Source: CAZGSG01 sp964528095
GTDB lineage: Bacteria > Bacteroidota > Bacteroidia > Chitinophagales > Chitinophagaceae
Assembly (NCBI GenBank): GCA_964528095.1
Contig: CAZGSG010000007.1
Span: 1 to 51,803, forward strand
Reading direction: 5' to 3'
Length of the DNA stretch: 51,803 nt
The translations under genes were made by a program, and so were the position numbers. Positions 43,796-51,803 of this stretch are shown here, piece by piece. The notes under the pieces are model-generated. The model had not been told where the DNA came from and searched no databases. It saw only the letters and a program-made list of their open reading frames with translations. Every line of letters starts with the position of its first letter. The stretch's first letter is position 1.

Positions 43796-44911
43796 TTATT
43801 GATTCAGCATCAGCGGCATTACCAGCATCAGCAATTCTTCTTCTGCATCCTGTTCCGTTGGTTTGATCAGGCCGGCCTTGGTTGGCGTGGAAAGTTCCAT
43901 ATTTACTTCGGTTCCTTCTGCAGCGTTCAGCATTTCGATCAGGAATTTCGCATTGAAAGCGATCATCAGATCTTCACCGTTATACTGGCATTTCATTCTT
44001 TCTGTTCCTTCAAAACTAAAATCAACATCCTGCGCAGCCAGCTGAAGTTCACTACCACTGATGCTCAGGGCCACCTGGTTGGTGCTCTTATTACTAAAAA
44101 TACTTACCCGGCGTAAAGCGCTTTGAAAATCGCTTTTATTCACCGTCAACCGGTAAGGATTGTCTGCCGGAATAACCACTTTATAATCGGGAAACCTGGC
44201 ATCGATCAACCGGCAACTCATTTGTGTAGTGCCGTGCTTTACGAACAGGTGGTTGCTATTATAGCTTAATGTGATTTCATCGTCATTATCAGGAATAGCG
44301 GCCTTTAGCAGGTTAAGTGGTTTGCGGGGAACAATAAACGAATCGCTTTTAGGGCAGGAAATATCCTTTCTCTTATAACGTACCAGGCGATGCGCATCAG
44401 TTGCTACACACTGCAGGCTTTTTTTCTCCAGTTCAAAGAAAACACCGGTCATTGCAGGCCGCAGATCGTCGCTGCTGGTTGCAAACAGGGTTTTATTGAT
44501 CGCAGTTACCAATGCTGTCGCTGTCATGGTAAAAGAGGTAGCATCATCCGCTGCCGGTTCCTTGGGGAAATTATCAGGATTTTCTCCCATCACCTTATAC
44601 TTACCGTTATCGCTGGTGAGTTCGATACCAAAATTCTTATCAATATTGAATGTAAGCGGCTGGTCGGGGATATTCTTTAACGAATCGATCAGGATCTTGG
44701 CAGGAATACAAACCTTTCCGCTGTCCTTGGCCTCTACTTCTAGCTGCACCCTCATCACTGTTTCAAGATCCGTTGCTACCACGGTCAATTTGTTTTTTTC
44801 TACTTCGAATAAAAAATCTTCCAGGATCGGCAGCACCGTATTAGCATTGATAACACCGGCAATGTGTTGCAATTGTTTCAATAAGGACGAAGAGGATACA
44901 ATAAACTTCAT
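43796..44911 (-). CDS. dnaN: DNA polymerase III beta subunit (sliding clamp)
   Basis: A 371-residue DnaN; two of these rings encircle DNA and hold Pol III. The first domain MKFIVSSSSLLKQLQHIAGVI...NTVLPILEDFLFEV, ATDLETVMRVQLE, the second with FATSSDDLRPAMTGVFFEL and CVATDAHRLVRYKR, and the third with IAFNAKFLIEMLNA and the family-typical end LMLVMPLMLNQ. dnaA and recF are not next to it, as often in Bacteroidota. It is 16 kb from the origin candidate. Immediately upstream no promoter of the consensus form was seen. Confidence 0.97.
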   Translation of the reverse strand: MKFIVSSSSLLKQLQHIAGVINANTVLPILEDFLFEVEKNKLTVVATDLETVMRVQLEVEAKDSGKVCIPAKILIDSLKNIPDQPLTFNIDKNFGIELTSDNGKYKVMGENPDNFPKEPAADDATSFTMTATALVTAINKTLFATSSDDLRPAMTGVFFELEKKSLQCVATDAHRLVRYKRKDISCPKSDSFIVPRKPLNLLKAAIPDNDDEITLSYNSNHLFVKHGTTQMSCRLIDARFPDYKVVIPADNPYRLTVNKSDFQSALRRVSIFSNKSTNQVALSISGSELQLAAQDVDFSFEGTERMKCQYNGEDLMIAFNAKFLIEMLNAAEGTEVNMELSTPTKAGLIKPTEQDAEEELLMLVMPLMLNQ

Positions 44912-45186
44912 ATGTATAATTGAGTGGGGCGAAACTACTGATTTTTAAAATACTCTCAACACTTTCAAACCCCGGGTGGATTAAATGTTGATTGAGGGAT
45001 GAAAAACCAGGAAACACTGGAAATTTTCGAAAATTTTCAATTTTGTCATGGTAGGTAAATTGAGCCTGGCGGCGGCAATACAGCCATTTCCCGCTTTTTG
45101 CCTCTCCCGCTTTTTAGTTGTAATTATCAACCTGTTGCGGCTTTGCTCATCTTTTGTATCTTTCAGGTCTTCAATTTTTGGAAACT

Positions 45187-46506
45187 ATGTTTGACAAAAT
45201 TTTTGGCTGGGGAAAGAAAAAAGAAGAACCTGCTGCAGGCGTATTGTTTGGCCGTTATTCAGATAATAATAAGCCGGTAGAAAAAGTAAACCGATGGACA
45301 GATGCCGATAATCTATTCAAGGAAAAAAAGCATCCGGAAAGTTTCGACGCATTTTTCGACTACCTGAAAGATGATGGTGCCCAGAATGTGGTATATGAAA
45401 GAAAAGGCGATGAAGGGAAATTCCATATTTACCAGGGATCCAAAATAGTAAGAGGCGTATTTGATAAAGAACAGGTAAAGGCAGAAGTGACATTGGCAAA
45501 AATGCCTCAGCCATCTGTTCCGGTCATGCGCCGGTTGCTGGAAATGAACTTCAGCTTATATTATAGCCGTTTTGCACTCGATAATGAGCGGCTTTGCATG
45601 CGTTTTGACAGCGATATCGAAACGGCCAATCCGAGCAAATTATATTATGGATTAAAAGAACTGGCCACCAAAGCAGATAAACAGGATGATCTGCTGGTTC
45701 AGGACTTTGCCATGCTGCAAACCATCGACAGCGAACACGTGGAAGCGATCAGCCAGCCGCACAAAGAGATCAAATATGAATTTCTGCAAAAATGGATCAA
45801 ACAAACATTGGATTTGATCGTAACGCTGGATGCTGACAAGATCTCGGGAGGAATCTCTTATATGTTGCTCACGCTTGTCTACAGGATCGACTACCTGGTA
45901 ACACCAGAAGGCAAATTGCTGAACGACCTGGAAAAGATCGCAGCCATCTATTTTAAAAAAGATGAACGGCCCGCTACGGAGAAGAACCGGGATATGATCG
46001 AAGAGTTTAAAAAACTGCAGTTAAAAACAAAAGAAGAAATTTTCTCCGGGCTGTTTCAGTCGAAATATACTTTTTCAATAGTAGCACCTCAGAATCATAA
46101 AGCGGTTGCGGATGCTATTCATGCGGCCAACCTCAATATGGTTTGGTACCGCGACAATAATCATCCATTCATCGCTTCGCAGGTCATAGAGTATGGGATC
46201 GCTTATTGCCAGTATTCTTATAGCCTGCCAAGAGTTATTACAGAACTGTTCGATCTCTACATGCAGATAAACTACGGAGATTATTACCAGGCGCTTGGTC
46301 ACAAAGAGCAATACTATACACCCGAAAAAAATCAGTTTAATATGCAGGGTATAGGCGATCGCATAAATTCCATACAGGAAAAATGGAAGACCAAATATCC
46401 AAACCTTGCTTTTAAGGTTGGTAATATCCGGTATGATTCACTGGTTAATTTTAATCATACCTATACAACAGAGCTGGAAACATTGAATATGGATGTAAAT
46501 AGATAG
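45187..46506 (+). CDS. Hypothetical cytoplasmic protein next to an HtrA-like protease
   Basis: Family not recognised. The ATG at 45187 (MFDKIFGWGKKKEEP) is preferred to the in-frame start at 45154. There is no signal peptide or membrane helix. The product of 439 residues has a charged, Lys-rich N-terminus and two regions that resemble YbjN/type III secretion chaperone-like modules by pattern (YYSRFALDNERLCMRFDSDIETANPSKLYYGLKEL, and FSIVAPQNHKAVADAIHAAN); I am not sure of this. It is 41 bp upstream of the protease gene, whose own C-terminal part has a comparable pattern, so the two probably work together. Real gene: high confidence; role: unknown. Confidence 0.75.
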   Translation: MFDKIFGWGKKKEEPAAGVLFGRYSDNNKPVEKVNRWTDADNLFKEKKHPESFDAFFDYLKDDGAQNVVYERKGDEGKFHIYQGSKIVRGVFDKEQVKAEVTLAKMPQPSVPVMRRLLEMNFSLYYSRFALDNERLCMRFDSDIETANPSKLYYGLKELATKADKQDDLLVQDFAMLQTIDSEHVEAISQPHKEIKYEFLQKWIKQTLDLIVTLDADKISGGISYMLLTLVYRIDYLVTPEGKLLNDLEKIAAIYFKKDERPATEKNRDMIEEFKKLQLKTKEEIFSGLFQSKYTFSIVAPQNHKAVADAIHAANLNMVWYRDNNHPFIASQVIEYGIAYCQYSYSLPRVITELFDLYMQINYGDYYQALGHKEQYYTPEKNQFNMQGIGDRINSIQEKWKTKYPNLAFKVGNIRYDSLVNFNHTYTTELETLNMDVNR

Positions 46507-46547
46507 GAGAAAAGAAAATTATTACCAATTATTAATGCAAGAACGGT

Positions 46548-47648
46548 ATGGATTCACAGCAGATAATAGAAAAGTATCAAAAAGCGATCATTCAGATTGC
46601 AACGGCGGGAGGAACTGGCACCGGTTTTTATATCAAAGAATATGATCTTATCGTTACCAATGACCATGTGGTATCAGATAACGCGGAAGTAACAATAGCC
46701 GGCAAGGCATTTGAAAAAACAATGTCGAGGGTCTGGTATACTGACAGAAAACATGACCTTGCTTTTTTAGAAGCACCAAAAGAAACAGAGCTACCCGAAA
46801 TAAGACTTGGCCAGTATGAGGCCATGAAAGATGGCGACCAGATCCTTGCCATCGGGCATCCATATGGATTAAACTATACCGCAACACAGGGGGTTATCTC
46901 AAAAGTAGATCGCATCAGGGATGGCCTGAAGTTTATCCAGATCGATGCAGCGATCAACCCCGGGAATAGTGGCGGACCGCTGGTAAATCATGACGGCGAA
47001 GTGATCGGTGTAAACTCCTTTATCATCCGCGGTGGCGATAACCTGGGCTTTGCATTACCCGTTAGCTACCTGCGTGAAGCGTTGCAGATGTATCAGCCCA
47101 ATAGAGGGCAGGCAACCACCCGTTGTTTTAGTTGCGGATACCTTGTCACATCAACGAATATCGACTCCACCAAATATTGTCCCAGCTGTGGCACAGAAGT
47201 AAAACTGCCGGAGATACCAGAAAAAGAAATAGAACCAGTGGGTGCTGCCAAAACCATTGAAGAGATCCTGAAAGAACTGGGAAAAAATGTACGCCTGTCA
47301 AGAGAGGGTGTAAATAACTGGAGTGTAAAAGAAGGGTCTGCTAAAATAAAGATCACCTACAATGCAGAGAACTTTTTTATTGCCAGTGATGCCTATCTCT
47401 GCCAGATGCCCGCGGATATTCAACAAATAAAACCATTGTACCAGTTCCTGCTACAGGAAAACTATCGCATCAGCGGGATGGTATTGAGTTGTATAAAACA
47501 AAATATTGTTCTTTCCTGTATCATGTATGATATGGACCTTACCAAGGAGAATGGAATGGAGATCTTCCGAAATCTTTTCCGCCAGGCCGATCATTACGAC
47601 GACTTTCTGAAAAAAGAATACGGCTGCCAGGAAAGACTGGAAGAATAA
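46548..47648 (+). CDS. Cytoplasmic HtrA-like serine protease with zinc ribbon and C-terminal domain
   Basis: A 366-residue protein without signal peptide. Residues 15-180 are a trypsin-like protease with the full triad: H40 (TNDHVV), D70 (RKHDLAFL) and S141 (INPGNSGGPL). A zinc ribbon follows at 193-214 (CFSC...CPSC), in place of the PDZ domain of DegP/HtrA. The C-terminal 130 residues (about 235-366) have the layout of a YbjN/Tir-chaperone-like domain (LGKNVRLSREGVNNWSVKEGSAKIKITYN). With no export signal it is predicted to act in the cytoplasm, perhaps on a partner captured by the chaperone-like part. It lies 41 bp after the unknown gene. Confidence 0.85.
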   Translation: MDSQQIIEKYQKAIIQIATAGGTGTGFYIKEYDLIVTNDHVVSDNAEVTIAGKAFEKTMSRVWYTDRKHDLAFLEAPKETELPEIRLGQYEAMKDGDQILAIGHPYGLNYTATQGVISKVDRIRDGLKFIQIDAAINPGNSGGPLVNHDGEVIGVNSFIIRGGDNLGFALPVSYLREALQMYQPNRGQATTRCFSCGYLVTSTNIDSTKYCPSCGTEVKLPEIPEKEIEPVGAAKTIEEILKELGKNVRLSREGVNNWSVKEGSAKIKITYNAENFFIASDAYLCQMPADIQQIKPLYQFLLQENYRISGMVLSCIKQNIVLSCIMYDMDLTKENGMEIFRNLFRQADHYDDFLKKEYGCQERLEE

Positions 47649-47728
47649 CCCGCATTATAAAAAATTTCGATGTCTATTGGATTTGGAGAAAACTAATTGT
47701 ATTTTTCTAATCCTAAAATCGCAATACC

Positions 47729-50700
47729 ATGAATTCTCCCCGCCGGAGACAGTATTTTACTGTCTTACTGTTGACGCTGTCTGTGCATACCATTGCACAG
47801 GATACAAGGGCATTTAATCAGAATGCCTCACGCAGCAATCACACCCGTCTGAGCCTTTCCTTTTCACCGGTATACTCTAACCCCATTAAGAGCAATAATG
47901 ATTCGCTGTTTTTCCGGGGCAGTGGTAGCGGCTTCAATTTTGGAGCGGATTATTTTTTTGATAAAATAGGTATTGGAGTAAGCACAGGGTTTATCTCTTC
48001 TTCAACAGATGATGCATCTATTAATAAATTTTTAAAAAGATCAGGCGCTGTGATCGATCTGCCGGTTATCCGCAGCTCCAAACAACAAAATATGTACCTG
48101 CTGCTGGGGCCTACAGTAAGAGTGGGAACAAAGGTTGCACTTGAGGCGCATGCAAAAGGAGGATTATTCATTAATAACGGAGGTGTTGTAAATATTCAGC
48201 AAAGAGGCGCACAACGTGCGGCATACAGAAATGAACCAACTGACAAAGCGGTCAATCCCGGATTTTTAGCAGGACTGAAAGTGAAGTATAGCGTTAAATC
48301 AGACATATGGTCCTTTGGTGTTGGTGTAGACTATATGGGCACCAAAGCAGAAGTAAATAACTACGATCTCAGAAACAATGGAGGGATAGAGCCATTAAAA
48401 CTATCACAGAATATAAAGGATTTAGTAGCGGGAATAACGATCACGTATAATATATTATCTCCCCGTGATCACGCAAGCGGTATGCCTACCGGGCGCAGAT
48501 CCAGGAATGCGGGTATTGTTAGTCCCCGCGATCATGCAAGCGGATTGCCCACCGGAAGAAGAATGACTACAACCGAATCCTGCGGACCTGTGACACAGAC
48601 CATTACCAATGCAGATGGAACAACGGAGCAAATGACATTTGCCTGCCCCGATGATGCGCTTGCGTACCAGCAACGAACAGGAATAAACTCCATTAATAAT
48701 GGAATGCCTAACAGGATATCGATGAATGTTACCACGGCCAGGCAAACCCAGGGATCATCGTTTGGAGAAAAAGTAAGCGGAGGTCTTAGCGCTGCAGGCA
48801 ATATGGTCGCCGGGAGAACATCCCAACCCCCAGCAATTCAAAGAAATTTCGCGGCAAGAAATATATTATCCGGAAAAATAACTTGGGTTGGCGAGAATGA
48901 TATTGATGGCATAACAACTAATAAAACAGTTGTTACCTCAGGCACAGCGTCAAGACAGACACCCAATACAAGTTTTGGCGCACGGGTAACAATGGCTGTT
49001 CGCGAACCCGCATCGGGTAAAGAAGCGGCCATAAAAAAATACGGAATCATATTTGCAGACCAGGGAATGCAAAAAAATAACGGAGGCACTGCTTCTGTTG
49101 TAAACAACCCATTGTACAACAATAGTGCAGTAAGCGATAACCCGCTATATGAAGAAAATGGAGGATCAACGGTAAACCCGCTGTTTGAATCAGCGATGAA
49201 AGGAGCAGGGAACAATCCCTTATACGACGATAAAGGTCATTCATCATCCAATCCGCTTGCAGGTAAAACAGCAGCAGATGAAAACTGTACAGGCATCGGT
49301 GAAATAAATGTATTGCTGATAGACGCGGCAAGCAGGGAAATAATAGCCCGCACAAAAACAGAACGATGCGGAGACTTCTTTTTTGCCAATGTACCGGATG
49401 GAGAATATATAATAAAGCTTTCAGCAGCGGTTACTTTTACAAAAGGATATGATGTACATATCAATTCATCAACGGACCTGGCAGGAATAGTAAACAAGTC
49501 ACCCGGCCAGGTAAAATTGCAGTTGTATTCACAAACGGCTACCGACCAGGCAAACGATCCCCTGTTGTTATCGGGCAGCAAGAACTTACAATTCTATAAC
49601 ACCGACACAAATGGAGATAATGTAAAGGAAATGCTATTGGGAACTGTTTTACCAACGCCTGCAGAAGCTGGCCCCATAAAAGGTGTACCGGTAAGGGGCG
49701 CAAATACACCGAATCCGGCACATCAACGACGATTAACCGCGAACGAGGACCTAACAAACGGAAGTCAACCAGAGGCACTGGTAGCAGGCAATCCTATCGG
49801 GGGGATCATAGTAAAAGGAGGAAAGAATCCCGGAGGAGCGTTTCGCACTGTACCAACCAATCCCCATGGCGAGTTTTTTTTCGATCGCCTTGAGGCGGGA
49901 GATTATACATTTAAATTTGATCAGACGGTATTGTTGAATGACGAATCTGTTATAACGATAGTAGCGCCGCAATATGCAATAGAAAACCCATTGTATAACG
50001 GGAATAGCAATAGTGGTAGCAATCCAATGTATAATCCTTCTGCCCGCGCTGCAACCGATGATCGCCGTACCTATACCGGTGGGCGAAAAAATGAAAATGT
50101 CGATATGTCGGAAACCACAGATCATCGAACCTATACCGGTGGCAGAAGAACAGAAAGTGCAGCACCGCAGGAAACCCAGGACCATCGTACATATACTGGC
50201 GGTCGAAGAACAGAAAGTGCCGCAGCACAGGAAACCCTTGATCATCGTACCTACACTGGTGGAAGAAGAACAGAAAGCGCCAGCGCAAACGATAACGCAT
50301 TAATAATCGTGGATTCAGCTAACATCGCACCATCCGCTGCAGGAAGATTAAAAGGAAAAGTCATCAAAACCGGCGACAACGGAATGATGTTGATAAATGC
50401 GGAAGATCCGGTCACTTTTAGCTGGTCGCCAGTGCAAGCCCGGCAGGGAGACGAGCCCATCTACCAGTTACAGGTATGGCAATTGGTAAATGGACAAAGC
50501 GGTAAAGAAGCCATGCAACGCAATCAACCGATTATACAAAAAAGAATAATGGGATCAACAGAACTGACCATTTCATCGATACTAACAGGCCCTTGCAAAC
50601 CACCATACCTATGTGATTTTATCTGGACAATACAGGCTGTAGGTAAGGCTGGCGATAAATATGAACAACAGGCCGACCCTGTTACATTTCGTATTGTACC

Positions 50701-50776
50701 GGCTAACCAAAACAAGACAAAGCCGCCCAAAAGCAAATCATCCGGTTTGAAAGACACACTTAAAACGCAGGTATAA
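47729..50776 (+). CDS. Large exported repeat-rich protein
   Basis: A 1015-residue protein with a signal peptide (to about residue 24, ending THTIAQD-like). Residues 35-230 look like an outer-membrane beta-barrel-type region with alternating aromatic strands (FNFGADYFFDKIGIGVSTGF). Then come two copies of SPRDHASG(M/L)PTGRR (about 248-275), a Ser/Asn-rich region with NPLY(D/N/E)-type motifs (NPLYNN, NPLYEEN, NPLYDDKG and others), two small beta-sandwich carboxypeptidase-regulatory-like domains (about 530-590 and 690-745; GDFFFANVPDGEY, GEFFFDRLEAGDY) and four tandem 20-residue RTYTGGR repeats (about 778-853). A final beta domain has a Cys pair (CKPPYLCDF). It is probably a surface or outer-membrane structural or adhesive protein; no homologous function known to me. 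Confidence 0.75.
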   Translation: MNSPRRRQYFTVLLLTLSVHTIAQDTRAFNQNASRSNHTRLSLSFSPVYSNPIKSNNDSLFFRGSGSGFNFGADYFFDKIGIGVSTGFISSSTDDASINKFLKRSGAVIDLPVIRSSKQQNMYLLLGPTVRVGTKVALEAHAKGGLFINNGGVVNIQQRGAQRAAYRNEPTDKAVNPGFLAGLKVKYSVKSDIWSFGVGVDYMGTKAEVNNYDLRNNGGIEPLKLSQNIKDLVAGITITYNILSPRDHASGMPTGRRSRNAGIVSPRDHASGLPTGRRMTTTESCGPVTQTITNADGTTEQMTFACPDDALAYQQRTGINSINNGMPNRISMNVTTARQTQGSSFGEKVSGGLSAAGNMVAGRTSQPPAIQRNFAARNILSGKITWVGENDIDGITTNKTVVTSGTASRQTPNTSFGARVTMAVREPASGKEAAIKKYGIIFADQGMQKNNGGTASVVNNPLYNNSAVSDNPLYEENGGSTVNPLFESAMKGAGNNPLYDDKGHSSSNPLAGKTAADENCTGIGEINVLLIDAASREIIARTKTERCGDFFFANVPDGEYIIKLSAAVTFTKGYDVHINSSTDLAGIVNKSPGQVKLQLYSQTATDQANDPLLLSGSKNLQFYNTDTNGDNVKEMLLGTVLPTPAEAGPIKGVPVRGANTPNPAHQRRLTANEDLTNGSQPEALVAGNPIGGIIVKGGKNPGGAFRTVPTNPHGEFFFDRLEAGDYTFKFDQTVLLNDESVITIVAPQYAIENPLYNGNSNSGSNPMYNPSARAATDDRRTYTGGRKNENVDMSETTDHRTYTGGRRTESAAPQETQDHRTYTGGRRTESAAAQETLDHRTYTGGRRTESASANDNALIIVDSANIAPSAAGRLKGKVIKTGDNGMMLINAEDPVTFSWSPVQARQGDEPIYQLQVWQLVNGQSGKEAMQRNQPIIQKRIMGSTELTISSILTGPCKPPYLCDFIWTIQAVGKAGDKYEQQADPVTFRIVPANQNKTKPPKSKSSGLKDTLKTQV
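50060..50290 (+). repeat. Four 60-bp tandem repeats inside the exported repeat protein
   Basis: Units start at 50060, 50120, 50180 and 50240 (60 bp each, in frame). The coded 20-mer is DHRTYTGGRRTESAA-(P/A)-QET(Q/L) with the first copy diverged (DRRTYTGGRKNENVDMSET). The last three are nearly identical in DNA, indicating recent duplication and a site prone to length variation between strains. Confidence 0.9.
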
Positions 50777-50858
50777 ATGTTGTATGCATAATTAAAAACT
50801 TTTCAGACACATCAAACATTGAATGCTGAACCCTAAACGTAGGTAAGTACAGATAAGC

Positions 50859-50866
50859 TAATTTTG
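50859..50866 (+). promoter_or_regulatory. -7 promoter element before recX
   Basis: TAATTTTG matches TAnnTTTG and ends 5 nt before the recX ATG (50872), so transcription would start at or next to the start codon. No TTTG at -33. Confidence 0.45.
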
Positions 50867-50871
50867 TATGG

Positions 50872-51348
50872 ATGTATAAAAAACACCTCACGAAAGAGCA
50901 GGCCATACAAAAACTGAAGCAGTATTGCGCCTACCAGGAGCGATCTCATAATGAGGTAAAAGAAAAGCTTTATAATTTGGGAGTTTGGAAAAGCGAACAT
51001 GACGAGATCATTGCTACACTTATCGAAGAGAACTACCTGAACGAAGAACGTTTCGCCATTGCTTTTGCCGGTGGTAAATTCAGGATAAAACATTGGGGCC
51101 GCACCAGGATCCGCTATGAATTAAAACAGAAACAGGTAAGCGAATATTTAATAAAAAAAGCGCTGAAACAAATAGAAGATGGTCCCTACCTTGACACGCT
51201 ACGTGCACTTGCGGAAAAAAGATATGCTTCACTAAAAGGAGAACAATACCTGGTTCGAAAAAAGAAAACGATTGATCACCTGCTGGCGAAAGGGTATGAA
51301 ATAGATATCGTTAATAAGGTAGTCGCGGAGTTAAAGATTCAAAATTAA
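50872..51348 (+). CDS. recX: Regulatory protein RecX
   Basis: A 158-residue all-helical protein of the RecX family, made of three-helix repeats that bind along the RecA filament groove and damp strand exchange. Matching stretches are KLKQYCAYQERSHNEVKEKLYNLG, IIATLIEENYLNEERFAIAFAGGKFRIKHWGRTRIRYELKQK and the C-terminal LLAKGYEIDIVNKVV. The usual partner recA is not in the window. ATG 50872 is right: the ATG at 50869 hits a stop. The stop is followed by a long inverted repeat. Confidence 0.93.
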   Translation: MYKKHLTKEQAIQKLKQYCAYQERSHNEVKEKLYNLGVWKSEHDEIIATLIEENYLNEERFAIAFAGGKFRIKHWGRTRIRYELKQKQVSEYLIKKALKQIEDGPYLDTLRALAEKRYASLKGEQYLVRKKKTIDHLLAKGYEIDIVNKVVAELKIQN

Positions 51349-51427
51349 AAATGTAAAATTCAAAAATGGTCTTCGCTGTTGGGGACAGCATCCTCTTACG
51401 GAGGGTATTTTTGAATTTTACATTTTT
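51347..51427. repeat. 21-bp perfect inverted repeat with 39-bp loop
   Basis: Arms 51347-51367 and 51407-51427 are exact reverse complements, AT-rich (AAAAATGTAAAATTCAAAAAT). The loop (51368-51406) is GC-richer (GCTGTTGGGGACAGCATCC...). It sits between the convergent recX and T9SS genes. It may be a terminator, but the long arms and distinct core also fit a small non-autonomous mobile or palindromic repeat. Confidence 0.75.
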
Positions 51428-51440
51428 GAATTGGAAAAGC

Positions 51441-51803
51441 TTAGTTTATAAATATCTTTTCAGTCTTTCTAAAATCCACTCCATTTAACCGCAGAAAATA
51501 CATGCCCTTTCCAAGTGTTGGCAACGGAATATTAAAATAACCGCTTACTCCATTTAAACTTTTGGAATAAATAAGCTTTCCATCAGGAGTATAAACAGCG
51601 GCCTGCTCTATGCGGGCTCCTGAAACCACCTGTACGGTATTGTTGGTAATCATCGTTGGATATACTTTGATGTCTTTGATCCTTCCGGATCCCAATACGA
51701 TCACCGGTGAATAGCGATTGCTTCCATCAATATCAGCTATTGTAAGCCGGTAAAAGATCTTACTGCTATTGCTGATCGCATGATCATAGGAATAAGTGGA
51801 ACC
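51441..51803 (-). CDS. T9SS-secreted protein, C-terminal sorting domain (partial)
   Basis: The 3' end of a gene that runs off the right edge of the window; 120 codons are visible and the frame is open to 51803. The last 80 residues are a type A type IX secretion C-terminal sorting domain: IKDIKVYPTMITNNTVQV, an AAVYTPDGKLIYSKSL strand and GKGMYFLRLNG with a final TEKIFIN. The preceding SSKIFYRLTIADIDGSNRYSPVIVLG is the beta-sandwich end typical of such cargo. The full protein is expected to be exported through Sec and then across the outer membrane by T9SS, with the domain removed or anchored. What precedes it is outside the window. Confidence 0.88.
   Translation of the reverse strand, partial: GSTYSYDHAISNSSKIFYRLTIADIDGSNRYSPVIVLGSGRIKDIKVYPTMITNNTVQVVSGARIEQAAVYTPDGKLIYSKSLNGVSGYFNIPLPTLGKGMYFLRLNGVDFRKTEKIFIN

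Noticed and set aside
50060..50290. CRISPR-like repeat array
   Set aside because: The repeats are contiguous, in frame and coding within a long ORF, with no unique spacers and no cas genes.

Overview
This window is a piece of a draft chromosome from a member of the Bacteroidota, most likely a Chitinophagaceae-like sphingobacterial lineage. The evidence is of several kinds. Several promoters have the Bacteroidota form (TAnnTTTG, two of them with TTTG 19 bp upstream). There is a type IX secretion C-terminal sorting domain at the right edge, an S46 dipeptidyl peptidase, DUF2480 and YARHG-type proteins, and a relic of a Reg_prop hybrid sensor. A run of ten Ns at 37883-37892 marks an assembly gap, so this is a scaffold. 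There is no rRNA, CRISPR array, transposase or prophage; one tRNA (Phe) is present.

Layout, left to right. 1-4.1 kb: a lipoprotein-like gene, then a compact minus-strand operon of three genes: a SET-domain methyltransferase, an ATP-grasp ligase and an ATP-grasp-SET fusion. This looks like a system for building and methylating a small peptide or amino-acid product. 4.3-10 kb: an unknown Gln-rich protein and a group of DNA-transaction genes: a PIF1-type helicase with HRDC and HTH domains, a tail-less SSB, a small zinc-finger protein and a divergent Fpg/Nei-type glycosylase. The ssb/zinc-finger divergent promoter carries three helically phased palindromes. 10-15.7 kb: a WG-repeat protein, then a two-component system, a universal-stress-like protein and a bestrophin channel. 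15.9-20.8 kb: tRNA-Phe, recQ, then kdsD and manC for cell-surface sugar nucleotides. 21-27.4 kb: small metabolic genes (exonuclease, RidA, YjbR/MmcQ, aminotransferase), a GT39-like glycosyltransferase, and nadA-TPR.

27.4-28.0 kb is a 605-bp divergent intergenic region with a 55-bp nearly pure A/T stretch and seven DnaA-box-like 9-mers. It is a strong candidate for the chromosomal replication origin, with dnaN about 16 kb away. 28-33 kb: a DPP11-type peptidase, a PpiD/SurA-like folding factor and a DUF2480 protein. 33-38 kb: CorA, an unknown secreted protein, a BrkB/YihY membrane protein and a ClC antiporter cut by the assembly gap. 38-43.7 kb: rhomboid protease, kdsB, SH3 protein, fatty-acid hydroxylase-type enzyme, DUF2007, YARHG lipoprotein and a broken DUF2306 gene. 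43.8-51.8 kb: dnaN, an unknown cytoplasmic protein next to an HtrA-like protease with a zinc ribbon, a 1015-residue secreted repeat protein, recX, a long perfect inverted repeat, and the 3' end of a T9SS cargo gene.

Assignments come from reading motifs in the translated sequence; no database search was run. Start codons were moved from the longest reading frame where a signal peptide, family N-terminus or promoter argued for it. Five genes appear to use TTG or lack a normal start.
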